Part shown: piece by piece, positions 42,706 through 52,402 of the stretch
Numbering within the stretch: position 1 is the first letter of the stretch
Layout of the letters: each line of letters begins with the position of its first letter
Source of the DNA: Cohnella terricola
GTDB taxonomy: Bacteria > Bacillota > Bacilli > Paenibacillales > Paenibacillaceae
Direction: 5' to 3'
Assembly: GCF_007786475.1 (NCBI RefSeq)
Contig: NZ_VNJJ01000013.1
Location: 62,001 to 126,000 of the forward strand
DNA: 64,000 bases
Program-made: the position numbers and the translations under genes
Notes under the pieces: generated by a model
Databases searched by the model: none
Told to the model about the DNA's origin: nothing
What the model saw: the letters and a program-made list of their open reading frames with translations, nothing else

Positions 42706-42720
42706 GCCAAGCCCACTCCC

Positions 42721-43803
42721 TTACCTCATTTGCTCGCGCTCGAGAATTTCCGCTTGCTCCGCGAGCGTCAACGCTTGAACGATCTCTTCCATGTCGCCGT
42801 TCAGCACATACTCCAGACGATGCAGCGTTAACCCGATGCGATGGTCCGTCACCCGGCTCTGCGGAAAATTGTACGTGCGGATCCGCTCGCTCCGGTCGCC
42901 CGTTCCGATCTTCTCCCGACGCTCTCCGGAATACTTCGCTTCCTCTTCCTGGCGTTTCACATCCATAATCCGCGTCCGCAGCACCTGCAGCGCTTTGTCC
43001 TTATTGTCGTTCTGCGATTTGCCGTCCTGACACGTCGCGACGATGCCCGTAGGCACGTGCGTTACGCGAACCGCGGATTTCGTCGTGTTGACGGATTGGC
43101 CGCCGGCGCCGCTGGAACAGAACGTGTCGACGCGAATATCCTTGTCGAGGATAACGAGATCCACTTCCTCGGCTTCCGGCATGACGACGACGGTCGACGT
43201 CGACGTATGGATCCGGCCGCCCGATTCCGTCTCGGGAACCCGCTGCACGCGGTGGGCTCCGCTTTCGTACTTCATCATGCGATAGGCTTCCGCGCCGCTG
43301 ACCGTGAAGATCACTTCCTTGAACCCGCCCAGATCGCTCACGCTCGACTCGAGCACTTCCGTACGCCAGCCATGACTATCCGCAAACTTCGAATACATCC
43401 GGTACAGCTCCGCCGCGAAGAGGTTCGCCTCTTCCCCGCCGGCCGCTCCGCGAATCTCCACGATAATATCTTTACCGTCGTTCGGATCTTTGGGCAGCAG
43501 CAGGACGCGAACCTTCTCCTCGAGTTCCGTGCGTCTCGTCTCGAGTTCTTCGATCTCGAGCTTTACCATTTCCCGCATTTCGTCGTCCAATTTATCTTCC
43601 TGCATCGCTTTCGCGTCTTGTAATTGCGACAGCACTTGCTTGTATTCTTCGTAAGCGCGGTAAGCTTCCTCCAGCCCGGCCTGCTCCTTCGCGTAGGTTC
43701 TCAACCGCGCGGAGTCGTTCACCACGTCTGGATCGCTTAGCAATTCGTTAAGCTTCTCATATCGATCCGCCAATATTTGCAGACGGTCTAACACTGTTCT
43801 CAT
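42721..43803 (-). CDS. prfA: Peptide chain release factor 1
   Basis: Recognises UAA and UAG stop codons and triggers peptide release, 360 residues. The GGQ motif lies in [16 protein letters not shown]. The codon-recognition tripeptide region PxT is present in the central domain (RVPETESGG). It forms an operon with prmC. Confidence 0.97.
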   Translation of the reverse strand: MRTVLDRLQILADRYEKLNELLSDPDVVNDSARLRTYAKEQAGLEEAYRAYEEYKQVLSQLQDAKAMQEDKLDDEMREMVKLEIEELETRRTELEEKVRVLLLPKDPNDGKDIIVEIRGAAGGEEANLFAAELYRMYSKFADSHGWRTEVLESSVSDLGGFKEVIFTVSGAEAYRMMKYESGAHRVQRVPETESGGRIHTSTSTVVVMPEAEEVDLVILDKDIRVDTFCSSGAGGQSVNTTKSAVRVTHVPTGIVATCQDGKSQNDNKDKALQVLRTRIMDVKRQEEEAKYSGERREKIGTGDRSERIRTYNFPQSRVTDHRIGLTLHRLEYVLNGDMEEIVQALTLAEQAEILEREQMR

Positions 43804-43837
43804 CCCCCGTAGCCTATCAACATTATCGTTTTTCTGT

Positions 43838-43846
43838 AGTATACCA
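43838..43846 (-). promoter_or_regulatory. Extended -10 promoter of prfA
   Basis: TGGTATACT on the minus strand, 34 bases before the prfA start. Confidence 0.45.
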
Positions 43847-43917
43847 CACGAAAGCCGATTCGTGCGGAATCGATGCGAACCGGGCGGAATGGCAATATTT
43901 TCGGCCTCGCGGACGAC

Positions 43918-43947
43918 AAAAAAGCGACTCCCTCGTACGGGAATCGC
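43918..43947 (-). terminator. Terminator of the stalk-domain gene
   Basis: Minus-strand GCGATTCCC (43947-43939) pairs with GGGAGTCGC (43932-43924) with one mismatch, then TTTTTTG. It lies just after the stop at 43970. Confidence 0.85.
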
Positions 43948-43969
43948 CTTCGGATGGAACGTTATGATC

Positions 43970-45094
43970 CTATCTGCGCGGGAAAAACCCCAGGAACTGC
44001 TTCGTGTCCGGATCGAACGCGAGCTGTAGAGGTCCGATCAGCGCATTCTGGTCGGAATCGTACAGCACTGCGATCAGCTTGCCGTTAGCGGCTTTGATCT
44101 CTTCGAACTTTTTCTTCTGGGCATCCGTCTCCGTCAGGAGGCCGGCAACCTGGGAGTCGATCTCGGACACTTGCGCGTTTTCCTTCGCCGTCGTCAGATG
44201 CGACTTCTGTTCCTCCGGCACGTGCTTCCAAGCCAGATCGCGGTACTCTTCGACCGTTGCCGGCGCAAGCTGATCTTTAGCCGACAGCACGATCAAGTAG
44301 TGCAGCGGGCTTTGCGGAGGAAGGCTCTTCGTCATCATCGGTCCGTAATAAGCGCGCACCCGGTCGCCAGCCTTCAAGTTCGCGAACGCGACCGGCTCTC
44401 CTTGGGAAGTCATGACGCTCGTTTCTTTGCCCGCATTCAGCACGATCGTCGTTGCCGCATTCCCGTCCTTCGTTTCTCCGAGCTTCACTTGCCAGCCGTC
44501 ATCGGTTTTCTCTACCGATTGAATGACGTCGTCTTGCGTCAGCGCCTGAGATTGGACAACGATCTTATGCGCTTGGGATTGGCCGGGGAAGCTCATCGCG
44601 ATGATCGGTCCGAATTCCGCCATGACCCGCGCGCCCGCCTTCAGATCCGACGCGGCTATCGCTTTGCCGCTCTCGTCGGTCAACTCAGTGTCCTTGTCGA
44701 CGCCTAGAATGATCCATCTTTGGTCACCGTTTCCAAGCAATTCAACGCGGTAGCTGCCTTTTTCCATACCAGGACTCACGTCGACGATAACGCCTAACAT
44801 TCTCGCGTATTCCACAGCCTGCTCTTCTTTCGATTTGATCGAGATTTCCTTACCTTTTGAATTCCAATTCAGTGTATATCCGAGTTCCGCCGCCGCATCC
44901 CGGGCCGGCAAGTAAGCTTTGCCGTTAATATAAACTGGGTGCAGCTCCGTTTCCGTTCCGTTCACCGTGACGACGACGTCTTTATGATACTCTCCGGTTA
45001 CCTTGCTCACCAAACCGCTCGCTCCCACCGCCGCGCTCGTGCCGAGCAATCCGATGGCGGTCGCCGCGACCAATAACTTTTTCTTCTGCATCAT
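43970..45094 (-). CDS. Secreted stalk-domain (copper amine oxidase N-terminal-like) protein
   Basis: 374 residues with a signal peptide (about 1-26) and a stalk domain (about 38-90; [24 protein letters not shown]), common in Paenibacillaceae surface proteins. The middle holds two similar beta segments ending [20 protein letters not shown] and [20 protein letters not shown], an internal duplication. A charged helical region follows at about 285-340. AGGAG lies six bases before the ATG. Function is unknown. Confidence 0.8.
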   Translation of the reverse strand: MMQKKKLLVAATAIGLLGTSAAVGASGLVSKVTGEYHKDVVVTVNGTETELHPVYINGKAYLPARDAAAELGYTLNWNSKGKEISIKSKEEQAVEYARMLGVIVDVSPGMEKGSYRVELLGNGDQRWIILGVDKDTELTDESGKAIAASDLKAGARVMAEFGPIIAMSFPGQSQAHKIVVQSQALTQDDVIQSVEKTDDGWQVKLGETKDGNAATTIVLNAGKETSVMTSQGEPVAFANLKAGDRVRAYYGPMMTKSLPPQSPLHYLIVLSAKDQLAPATVEEYRDLAWKHVPEEQKSHLTTAKENAQVSEIDSQVAGLLTETDAQKKKFEEIKAANGKLIAVLYDSDQNALIGPLQLAFDPDTKQFLGFFPRR

Positions 45095-45315
45095 GAGATT
45101 CTCCTTTCGGGTCGTACCTGATAGTCAGTTGGCAGATGCTGCCGATATGGCTTTCATCCTCACTGACGCGTTGGGGTTGGTAAAGGTTACATTAGAAAAA
45201 GTTAACTTACGCCAAGTAAACCTGCTTCGCCGTCCTTTGACGGCGGTATACGTTTGTATCGAGCAATCAGATAGGTAAAAAGGACTTGCAAAACTTATAC
45301 TTTCTGATTGATAAA

Positions 45316-45356
45316 AAAAGCAACTTAACAGGGGTCTCCCCTCCGCTAAGTTGCTT
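45316..45356 (-). terminator. Terminator of ychF
   Basis: Minus-strand AAGCAACTTA (45356-45347) pairs with TAAGTTGCTT (45328-45319), with an inner AGGGG/CCCCT, followed by TTTTTT. It lies 15 bases beyond the ychF stop. Confidence 0.9.
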
Positions 45357-45370
45357 CTCTTTTCGATATT

Positions 45371-46471
45371 TTACACGTTAAACAAGAAATGCATGACATC
45401 TCCGTCTGCAACGACGTATTCTTTGCCTTCTAGACGAACGAGGCCTTTTTCCTTGGCTGCTTTCATCGAGCCGTTGGCGGCCAGATCCTCGTAAGAGACG
45501 ACCTCGGCACGGATAAACCCCCGTTCGAAGTCGGTGTGGATGACACCCGCAGCCTGAGGCGCTTTCGTTCCTTGACGAATCGTCCATGCGCGCACTTCCT
45601 GAACGCCCGCCGTAAAATAAGTAAACAATCCAAGCAGCTTGTACGAAGCGCGAATCAGACGATTAAGCCCCGACTCGGTCAGGCCGAGCTCCTGCAGGAA
45701 CATCTCTTTGTCCTCGCCTTCAAGCTCCGCAATCTCGGACTCTACCTTCGCGCTGATATGCACGACTTCGGAGCCTTCCGCCGCCGCGTACTCGCGCACT
45801 CTCTGAACGTACTCGTTGCCGTCGGCATTGGCCGCATCGCTCTCGCCCACGTTCGTCGCATAAAGCACCGGCTTCATCGTAAGCAGGTGCATGTCGCGAA
45901 CGAGGCGGCTTTCCTCGGCGGTCAATTCCAAGCTTCTCGCAGGCTTCTCAGCCGTAAGGGTCGCGTGAAGGCGCTCTAATACCTCAAGCTCCTCGGCGAC
46001 TTTCTTGTCTCCGCTTTTCAGTCCTTTGCGCGTGCGCTCCATCCGCTTCTCGACCGACTCGATGTCCGTCAAGATCAGCTCCAAGTTGATCACCTCGATA
46101 TCGTTGATCGGGTCGATCTTGCCGGAGACGTGAGTGATGTTCTCGTCCTGGAAACAACGTACGACATGTACGATCGCGTCCACTTCGCGGATGTTGGCCA
46201 GAAACTTGTTGCCCAGACCTTCTCCACGGCTAGCGCCCTTGACCAAGCCCGCGATATCGACAAACTCGAAGGCGGTCGGAACGATCCGATTTGGGTTCAC
46301 GATCTCTGCCAACTTCTCCATCCGCGCGTCCGGCACTTCGACGACGCCGACGTTCGGGTCGATGGTGCAGAACGGGTAGTTCGCCATTTCAGCTCCGGCT
46401 TGTGTAATTGCATTAAACAAGGTCGACTTCCCTACGTTCGGAAGGCCGACGATTCCGCAAGACAATGCCAT
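45371..46471 (-). CDS. ychF: Redox-regulated P-loop ATPase YchF/OLA1
   Basis: Universal Obg-family protein that hydrolyses ATP rather than GTP and binds ribosomes. The 366-residue protein has G1 [11 protein letters not shown] and G3 [17 protein letters not shown]. The altered G4 is TNVGE, which explains ATP preference. A coiled-coil insertion (about 125-180) and a C-terminal TGS domain follow. It is monocistronic with its own terminator. Confidence 0.96.
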   Translation of the reverse strand: MALSCGIVGLPNVGKSTLFNAITQAGAEMANYPFCTIDPNVGVVEVPDARMEKLAEIVNPNRIVPTAFEFVDIAGLVKGASRGEGLGNKFLANIREVDAIVHVVRCFQDENITHVSGKIDPINDIEVINLELILTDIESVEKRMERTRKGLKSGDKKVAEELEVLERLHATLTAEKPARSLELTAEESRLVRDMHLLTMKPVLYATNVGESDAANADGNEYVQRVREYAAAEGSEVVHISAKVESEIAELEGEDKEMFLQELGLTESGLNRLIRASYKLLGLFTYFTAGVQEVRAWTIRQGTKAPQAAGVIHTDFERGFIRAEVVSYEDLAANGSMKAAKEKGLVRLEGKEYVVADGDVMHFLFNV

Positions 46472-46609
46472 TGATCTAACACTCCTGACTCCTTGCGGCC
46501 GCCCTCAGCCACCCGGCGTTAGGGACGTACCGTCAAGCTGTTCAATTCTCACGCCATTATAACGGAACTGGGAGTCCGCGTCCACATGGGCGCACTCTTT
46601 TAAGTTCAG

Positions 46610-47488
46610 TTATTGGCCGATTTCGTCGGGGTCGGGAGCGTTTAACGCTTCCTTCGGCACGACGATGGAAGCCGTGGCGTTAGGTTTGCTATACGTGCCG
46701 GCCACCGTCTGGGAGATCGGAGTCTGCTCCCCCTTGTTCAGCTCGATCTTCAGATCCGTCTCGATGCGATAAGAGAGCGGCCAGTGTTTCTCCGCATCCA
46801 TCGTGAAGATCACCGACATTTTCCCTATTTTCACCCGTTCCGCGACATCCGCTTCGGGATCGGTGATCCCGAGCGTGCTTCTCAGTAGACCAGCCGCGAA
46901 CGCCGATGCTTCGGGACCGTTTCCGTCGTATCTCACCGTGACCAGCGAACCGTTGCTTTCGGCGGTTAACGATCGCCCGAGCTGTTGGATTCGCTGCACC
47001 GCCAGTTCGGGTCTGACTTGGAAATCGGAGAGCGTCGCCACGTTCTCCGCGGCGGATGCCTTGGACAGCTTGCTCCACTCCTCATATTCGGGCAAGTACA
47101 TATAATAAGCCTCCGGGGTCACGATGGAACGAACCGTCGATTGTTCTTTATCGATAACGCTACGGATCGTTTGATCCAATTTGAGCGGGTTTCTCTCCAC
47201 GCGGCCCTGCATGTCGACACGAACGTCGGAGCGGCCTTCTTTTCCTTCCTCGCCTAGCTTTTGGTTCATTTGCAGCTCGAAAGCGAATTTCCCCATCTCG
47301 CGGGCGGCATTTTGGGCCATAATGAGCCAATCTTCGGCCAAGCTTTCATTAACCGTCCCCGTCGCGCTTGGGGAAGGCGAAGCTTCCGGTTGCTTTGTGG
47401 AACAGGCCGCCACCAGGATCGCGACCAAGAGCCAGGCCAAGCCAACCCGCGCCCTCCGATAACGAAACAAACCACTTTTCAATCTCAC
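46610..47488 (-). CDS. Lipoprotein, LppX/DUF6612-like
   Basis: 292 residues with a basic N-terminus, a hydrophobic segment and lipobox LVAAC. A Ser/Pro linker follows, then a domain of alternating strands with YYMYLPEYEEWSKLS and a terminal repeat of polar strands (TYSKPNATASIVVP). The pattern fits the DUF6612/LolA-like shell family of Firmicutes lipoproteins; the function is unknown. It is transcribed alone, divergent from the small gene at 47563. Confidence 0.78.
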   Translation of the reverse strand: MRLKSGLFRYRRARVGLAWLLVAILVAACSTKQPEASPSPSATGTVNESLAEDWLIMAQNAAREMGKFAFELQMNQKLGEEGKEGRSDVRVDMQGRVERNPLKLDQTIRSVIDKEQSTVRSIVTPEAYYMYLPEYEEWSKLSKASAAENVATLSDFQVRPELAVQRIQQLGRSLTAESNGSLVTVRYDGNGPEASAFAAGLLRSTLGITDPEADVAERVKIGKMSVIFTMDAEKHWPLSYRIETDLKIELNKGEQTPISQTVAGTYSKPNATASIVVPKEALNAPDPDEIGQ

Positions 47489-47562
47489 TTTTTACGGACC
47501 TCCTTGCGGATAACGCCGAGTGGGAATGCGCACAATGACGACGAAGAGAGGAGGGAGCATCC

Positions 47563-47706
47563 CTGGAAAACAAATCTCACAAAGGCAACTATAAGGGCAC
47601 GACGAAAATGAATGCCGAAAATCAAGACATGGCCTTCGTCAACGACGTATTGGAGAATACCAAGTCCGTCGCACCCGCGCCATCCGCCAACAAAAAGACC
47701 GACTAA
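47563..47706 (+). CDS. Possible 47-residue protein with CTG start
   Basis: An open frame reading (L/M)ENKSHKGNYKGTTKMNAENQ and ending ANKKTD before a TAA at 47704. A perfect AGGAGGG lies eight bases before a CTG. There is no ATG, GTG or TTG between the upstream in-frame stop (47536) and that CTG. The next ATG, at 47608, lacks a good site. The product is small, polar and lysine/asparagine-rich, like many small spore or cytosolic proteins, but I do not recognise a family. It would be a rare CTG initiation. Confidence 0.4.
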   Translation: MENKSHKGNYKGTTKMNAENQDMAFVNDVLENTKSVAPAPSANKKTD

Positions 47707-47740
47707 CCCTTTCACCCCTCGGCAACGATTGCCCACACGG

Positions 47741-47794
47741 CCCGATTCTCGTTCGCATTTCCCCCCTCATGAGGGAGCGACGAAATCGGGCTGT
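47741..47794. other. Long hairpin between small gene and lipoprotein gene
   Basis: GCCCGATT and AATCGGGC enclose a 38-base interior with further pairing (CGTTCGC with GCGACGA-type). The T tail is weak (TGTTCT). It could end the 47563 transcript or be a leader of the 47933 gene. Confidence 0.4.
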
Positions 47795-47932
47795 TCTGCC
47801 AGCGCTCCTCCCCGCTAGCTTACCCATTTAAGGATCACGCATGATAAAGTTGGAACACACATCATTTTCCACCGGAACATCTCGGCCACTTTTGCGTCTA
47901 ACTAAATACTTAACTGCAAGGAGGAATAGATC

Positions 47933-48643
47933 ATGCGCAGAATGTACCCGCTGCTGGCTGCGGTTCTTCTCGCTGTCTTATTGGCTGGCTGCGGAGCCAA
48001 ATCCAATACGACCGGAGCATCCGATGTTCCAAATACATTACCTTCCGCCGGTTCCCCAGACATTGTGCCTACGGTCGGCGAAGGCGGCGAAGCAACTCAT
48101 ACGTCTGGCGGAGCGGAGGCACCGAGCGAACAGCTTAGCGCCAAAGAAACCCAATTAAAAGAAACCGCGCAGGAAGTCGTCGAATATTTGCGGGAACGGG
48201 ATTTGAACTCGCTCGTCCCGTTCATCGATCCTAAACTGGGCCTCAGATTCTCACCTTACTCCCATGTGAATAAGGATACCGATCTCGTATTCACCCCTGA
48301 CACGCTTCCAAGTTTTAAAGACGCGACCAAGCAGGTTTGGGGAACGAACGACGGCAGCGGCGATCCGATCGAGCTTTCTTTCCGGGATTATTACGAGAAG
48401 TTCGTTTACAATAAGGATTTTGCGGATGCTCCCAATATCAGCGTGAACAAGCTGCTCGGAAAGGGGAACACCGAGTTTAACGTTACCGACGCCTACCCGA
48501 ACGCTTCATACGTGGAGTATTATTTTCCGGGCTCCGATAAGGATCTGGGCGGCATGGACTGGCAGAGCCTTATTCTTGTCTTCGATCCGGAAGGCGACGA
48601 TTGGCGCCTAACCGGAATTATGCACGGTCAATGGACAATATAA
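47933..48643 (+). CDS. Lipoprotein of unknown function
   Basis: 236 residues with signal peptide and lipobox LLAGC (Cys near residue 20). A Gly/Ser/Glu-rich linker to about 75 is followed by a compact domain: VVEYLRERDLNSLVPFIDPKLGLRFSPYS, SFRDYYEKFVYNKDF, and a C-terminal LILVFDPEGDDWRLTGIMHGQW. It resembles uncharacterised Bacillales lipoproteins. A perfect AAGGAGG lies nine bases before the ATG, and a strong terminator follows. Confidence 0.82.
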   Translation: MRRMYPLLAAVLLAVLLAGCGAKSNTTGASDVPNTLPSAGSPDIVPTVGEGGEATHTSGGAEAPSEQLSAKETQLKETAQEVVEYLRERDLNSLVPFIDPKLGLRFSPYSHVNKDTDLVFTPDTLPSFKDATKQVWGTNDGSGDPIELSFRDYYEKFVYNKDFADAPNISVNKLLGKGNTEFNVTDAYPNASYVEYYFPGSDKDLGGMDWQSLILVFDPEGDDWRLTGIMHGQWTI

Positions 48644-48652
48644 TGGATTGAA

Positions 48653-48700
48653 AAGAGGGGCTGACCTAGTGATGAATCACTTTGGTCAGTCCCTCTTTTT
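48653..48700 (+). terminator. Terminator of the 47933 lipoprotein gene
   Basis: AAGAGGGGCTGACC (48653-48666) pairs with GGTCAGTCCCTCTT (48684-48697), with a small inner TGAT/ATCA stem, followed by TTTTT. Confidence 0.9.
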
Positions 48701-48715
48701 ACAGGGTTTGGCCCG

Positions 48716-49525
48716 ATGGGGCGCGAATTGTTCGATTATTTCGAGCTACTCCCACGGTCTAGCCCCATGCAACGTGAGTTGTTCGATAATTTCGAGCAAC
48801 TCTCACGGTTTAACCCAATGCAACGTGAGTTGTTCGATTGTTTCGAGCTATTCCCACGGTTTAGCCCCATGCAATGTGAGTTGTTCGATAATTTCGAGCT
48901 ACTCCCACGGTTTGACCCCAAGCAACGCGAGTTGTTCGATTATTTCGAGCTACTCCCAGGTTTTGACCACAAGCATCGTGAGTTGTTCGATTATTTCGAG
49001 CTACTCCCAGGTTTTGACCACAAGCAACGTGAGTTGTTCGATTATTTCGAGCTACTCCCACGGTTTAGCCCCATGCAACAAGAGTTGTTCGATTGTTTCG
49101 AGCTACTCCCACGGTTTGGTCCCAAGCAACGTGAGTTGTTCGATTATTTCGAGCTACTCCCACGGTTTGGCCCGATGGGGCGCGAGTTGTTCGATTATTT
49201 CGAGCAACTCTCACGGTTTAACCCAATGCAACGTGAGTTGTTCGATTGTTTCGAGCTATTCCCACGGTTTAGCCCCCTGCAAACGCGAGTTGTTCGATTG
49301 TTTCGAGCTATTCCCACGGTTTAGCCCCATGCAATGTGAGTTGTTCGATTATTTCGAGCTACTCCCAGGTTTTGACCACAAGCATCGTGAGTTGTTCGAT
49401 TATTTCGAGCTACTCCCACAGTTTAGCCCCATGCAACGTGAGTTGTTCGATTTTTTCGAGCTACTCCCAGGTTTTGACCACAAGCAACGTGAGTTGTTCG
49501 ATTATTTCGAGCTATCCCCTGGGCT
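48716..49525 (+). repeat. Sixteen-copy 51-base tandem hairpin array (locus E)
   Basis: Sixteen units of 51 bases start at 48725 (GAATTG) and run to 49491 (last, truncated). Fifteen steps total 766 bases, so one unit carries a single extra base, near 49280. The head GAGTTGTTCGA-TTATT-TCGAGCTACTC is a near-palindrome; CAACTC variants pair better. The tail alternates between types such as CACGGTTTAGCCCCATGCAACGT and CAGGTTTTGACCACAAGCAACGT. It lies between two convergent transcription units, after a terminator. The 955-base gap holds no credible gene. Confidence 0.95.
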
Positions 49526-49540
49526 AGCATAAACGCAAAA

Positions 49541-49580
49541 TGGTGGAGCTGGGATAGTAACCCTCAGCGCCACCATTTTT
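49541..49580. terminator. Bidirectional terminator between array E and the YhgE gene
   Basis: AAAATGGTGG and CCACCATTTTT, with inner GCTGGG/CCCTCAGC pairing, enclose a short loop. T runs follow on both strands. It would end the YhgE transcript on the minus strand. Confidence 0.7.
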
Positions 49581-49598
49581 CATATCGTTCTCAATGGT

Positions 49599-51623
49599 TT
49601 ATGAAGCCGTAACAGCGTTCGCGCCGCCGTTCGGTTTGCGGTAATGTTTGCGGTATGCCGCCGAGAAGTAGACTAGCGAGCATAAAGCGAAAGCCGCGAA
49701 ATAAATCAGCATGAGCCATGCGTTATGCCACATGAGCGAATAATCCCCGCTGGAGATGACGGCCCGGAACCCCGCGATAGAGTGGGTCATCGGCAGCCAT
49801 TCGCTTACTTTCTGCAGCCATCCCGGAATCATTTCGAGCGGGAAAGTGCCTCCCGAGCTCGTCAATTGGAAGATCAGAAGAATGATCGCGATAAACCTTC
49901 CCGGATTTTGCATGGATGCGACCAAAAACTGAATGATGGCCATAAAAGTCAAACTCGTCACGATGCTAAACAGGAAGAAGAACGGAACACTCTGCACCTT
50001 TAATCCTACACCGTACAGCAAGACCACATCGGCGATAAGCGCCTGCCCCAGACCGATCGTCGCCATCGTCATCAGCTTGCCCAGAAACCAGCTCCAGCCG
50101 TTCTCCGGTCGGTTGAGAGGTTCTTTCACCGTATAAACGACGGTCAGAAGCAACGCCCCGACGAAAAAGCTCATCGACACAAAATAAGGAGCGAACCCCG
50201 TACCGTAGTTTGGCACTTCATTGGACTTCACTACATCGAGCTGTACGGGATCCGAGAACATATCGACGACCGAATCGCCGCCATTGATGCCGGAAGTTTT
50301 CTCTGCGGCCTCGGATAATTTGCCCGACAATTCTCCGGTTCCGTCAGTCAGCTTCACCAATCCGTCCGTCATTTGCTTCGCACCTTGGCCGAGTTGGCTC
50401 GAACCGTCGACGAATTGGTTCACCCCTTGTGATAATTCGCCCAATCCTGCTCGCAGTTGGGTTGCCCCGCCGTAGAGCTTATCGGCGCCTTTCGCCAAAG
50501 CGGTTCCTCCTTCGCCCGCCGATTGCAGCTGCGCCCCGAACTGCTGAAGTCCCTCTGCCAGTTGGCTCGTACCCTCGCTCAGCCGGTTTGCTCCTGCTGC
50601 AAGCTGCTCTTGGCCTTGCTTGGCGGCAGCAGTGCCAGTCGCGACTTCTTTGCTCGCCGCGATTAACTGCTGCAAGCCGGCATCTTCTGCAAGCTCGGGA
50701 TGGGCCTTCGCATATTGCTCCAATCCGTTCGCGACGGCTTGGGCTCCGGTATCCAGCTTATCTGCCCCGGAGGCCGATTTCGCGAGCCCATTCGCAAGAT
50801 CGGAAGCGCCTTGCTTGGATTGGACGGCTCCGCTCGTGAGTTGGCCGTTCGCATCGTTCAGCTTCGCAAGGCCGTCGGCGAGCGAATGCCCGCCTAGCCG
50901 CAAATCCGCGGTTCCTTTCTCGAGATCCGCGCTTCCCGATACAAGCTTGGTGATTCCGTTCTTTAACGTCACGGAGCCGGAAGCGAGCTTGTTCAGATTC
51001 TGTTCGATCTTCATAGCGCCGTCCTTAGCGCTGTCCGTTCCCGAGGCAATTTCATGCGCGCCGTCGCTCGCTTGGCTCAATCCGTCGGCGAGTGTCTGAA
51101 TTTGCTCGAACATCGTCCGCGTATAAGCTTTCGTCACTTCTTTGCCAAGCTCGGTTTTCATTTTCTCGACGGCGTTTTTGCCGATCTGCGAAGCCAGGAA
51201 GTTTGAACTTTCGTTCGGCATAAATACGATTTCTGCCGGCGAAGGCTTATCGGACGTCAACGTCGCCGCGCTTGCCGAGAAATTCTCGGGAATCTCGATC
51301 GCCATGTAATATTTATTGTCCTTCAGTCCGGCTTGAGCTTCATCCTTGTCGACGAAGCGGAAATCGAATGTTTTGTTTTCTTGAAGCTTCTCCACGAAGT
51401 CTTGCCCGATATGCATAGTCTCGCCTTTATACGCGGTGCCCTTATCCGAATTCACGACCGCCACCGGCAAGCTATCCATATGACCGTACGGATCCCAGAA
51501 CGCGCCGAGGAACATTCCGCTATACATAATGGGGATCATCAGAATGCCGATCACTGGTATGAGCAGTTTCGGATTGCGGCCGATGGCCGCCATTTCCTTG
51601 AAATATTGTTTAATTCCTTTCAT
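49599..51623 (-). CDS. YhgE/Pip family membrane protein
   Basis: 674 residues from the ATG at 51623, which follows GAGGGGTG by seven bases. One N-terminal helix (about 21-43) is followed by a conserved extracellular part (MDSLPVAVVNSDKGTAYKGE). A long region (about 200-460) of LASGSxxLxxG-type heptads, likely a rigid helical stalk, comes next. The C-terminal block has five to six helices of the ABC-2 permease type. Relatives are the phage infection protein of lactococci and ESX-linked factors. It is preceded by a TetR gene, the usual pairing. Confidence 0.88.
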   Translation of the reverse strand: MKGIKQYFKEMAAIGRNPKLLIPVIGILMIPIMYSGMFLGAFWDPYGHMDSLPVAVVNSDKGTAYKGETMHIGQDFVEKLQENKTFDFRFVDKDEAQAGLKDNKYYMAIEIPENFSASAATLTSDKPSPAEIVFMPNESSNFLASQIGKNAVEKMKTELGKEVTKAYTRTMFEQIQTLADGLSQASDGAHEIASGTDSAKDGAMKIEQNLNKLASGSVTLKNGITKLVSGSADLEKGTADLRLGGHSLADGLAKLNDANGQLTSGAVQSKQGASDLANGLAKSASGADKLDTGAQAVANGLEQYAKAHPELAEDAGLQQLIAASKEVATGTAAAKQGQEQLAAGANRLSEGTSQLAEGLQQFGAQLQSAGEGGTALAKGADKLYGGATQLRAGLGELSQGVNQFVDGSSQLGQGAKQMTDGLVKLTDGTGELSGKLSEAAEKTSGINGGDSVVDMFSDPVQLDVVKSNEVPNYGTGFAPYFVSMSFFVGALLLTVVYTVKEPLNRPENGWSWFLGKLMTMATIGLGQALIADVVLLYGVGLKVQSVPFFFLFSIVTSLTFMAIIQFLVASMQNPGRFIAIILLIFQLTSSGGTFPLEMIPGWLQKVSEWLPMTHSIAGFRAVISSGDYSLMWHNAWLMLIYFAAFALCSLVYFSAAYRKHYRKPNGGANAVTAS

Positions 51624-51706
51624 CCTGTTACACCCCTCAAACGAATTGACTATTTTATTCATTTGGTCATTTAATGTCAAAAAAAGCGGACATTTCCGCA
51701 CCCGGC

Positions 51707-52282
51707 TTACGCCATCGTCAGTCCGTCCAGAAGATACAGCTTGAACAGTTCCGCTATTTTTTCTTTGGCTAACGCCTCGTGCGAATGCTGCCACTCCGAT
51801 GCTAACGCCAAATACAGCTTGAGCATGACGAACGCCGTAATTTTCGGATCGCACGGCTTTAACTCGCGCTTGTCGATCGCAATCTGGATTTTCGCCTGAA
51901 TATAGCCTATAATTGCCTCTTCCAGCTTATTCAGCCCTTCGATCGCCTTAGGCGTCCCCATATCCCTGACTTCGTGCGCCAGCTTCACGGCGAGTTGATG
52001 TTTCTCCCGGAAATCGAGTATCCGGTGCAGTATCCGGTTCAAGTTATCGAAGAACGTCCGATCCGCATCGTATTCCGCGTCTGCGACTTGTTTGATTTCC
52101 CGGATCAGAAGATTCATGATCTCGTCGAACAGCTCTTCCTTATTGGAGAAAAAAGTATAGATCGTGCCTTTCCCGACGTTCGCCAGCTTGGCGACTTGAT
52201 CCATCGTCGTTGCTTTGTAGCCGAACAGCGCGAAAGATTGAGCTGCTGCCTCCACGATTAGCTTCCTTCGGTCCACCGCCAT
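51707..52282 (-). CDS. TetR family transcriptional regulator
   Basis: About 191 residues from the ATG at 52282. The N-terminal helix-turn-helix (about 10-52) reads AAAQSFALFGYKATTMDQVA followed by VGKGTIYTFFSNKEELF, typical of the family. The C-terminal ligand domain is unlike well-known members. It lies 83 bases upstream of the YhgE gene on the same strand and likely represses itself and that gene. Confidence 0.9.
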   Translation of the reverse strand: MAVDRRKLIVEAAAQSFALFGYKATTMDQVAKLANVGKGTIYTFFSNKEELFDEIMNLLIREIKQVADAEYDADRTFFDNLNRILHRILDFREKHQLAVKLAHEVRDMGTPKAIEGLNKLEEAIIGYIQAKIQIAIDKRELKPCDPKITAFVMLKLYLALASEWQHSHEALAKEKIAELFKLYLLDGLTMA

Positions 52283-52313
52283 CCGAATCATCCCCTTCAT
52301 CGTAACGCCAAAA

Positions 52314-52381
52314 CTGACTGTATTTCATTTTCGGTCAATTAGTCAGAACTGAATAATAGCACGGTTTTTTTCGTTTTGCAA
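52314..52381 (-). promoter_or_regulatory. Promoter and candidate operator of the TetR gene
   Basis: Minus-strand TTGCAA (52381-52376), a 17-base spacer and TATTAT (52358-52353). Just downstream are TGAC-TAAT-TGAC direct repeats (52345-52334). An inverted pair CTGACT/AGTCAG lies at 52346-52341 and 52319-52314. Sites overlapping the start of transcription suit autorepression. Confidence 0.5.
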
Positions 52382-52402
52382 TGGGGTTAATACCATTTGA
52401 AA

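Noticed and set aside
48716..49525. CRISPR array
   Set aside because: The period is fixed at 51 bases, and the spacer half is also repeated with only a few types. No cas genes are near, and the head is too degenerate between units.
48648..49532. Long repeat-protein gene (294 or 202 residues)
   Set aside because: The open frames result from a 51-base unit lacking stops. A one-base insertion changes frame, several frames on both strands are open, and no ribosome site precedes them.
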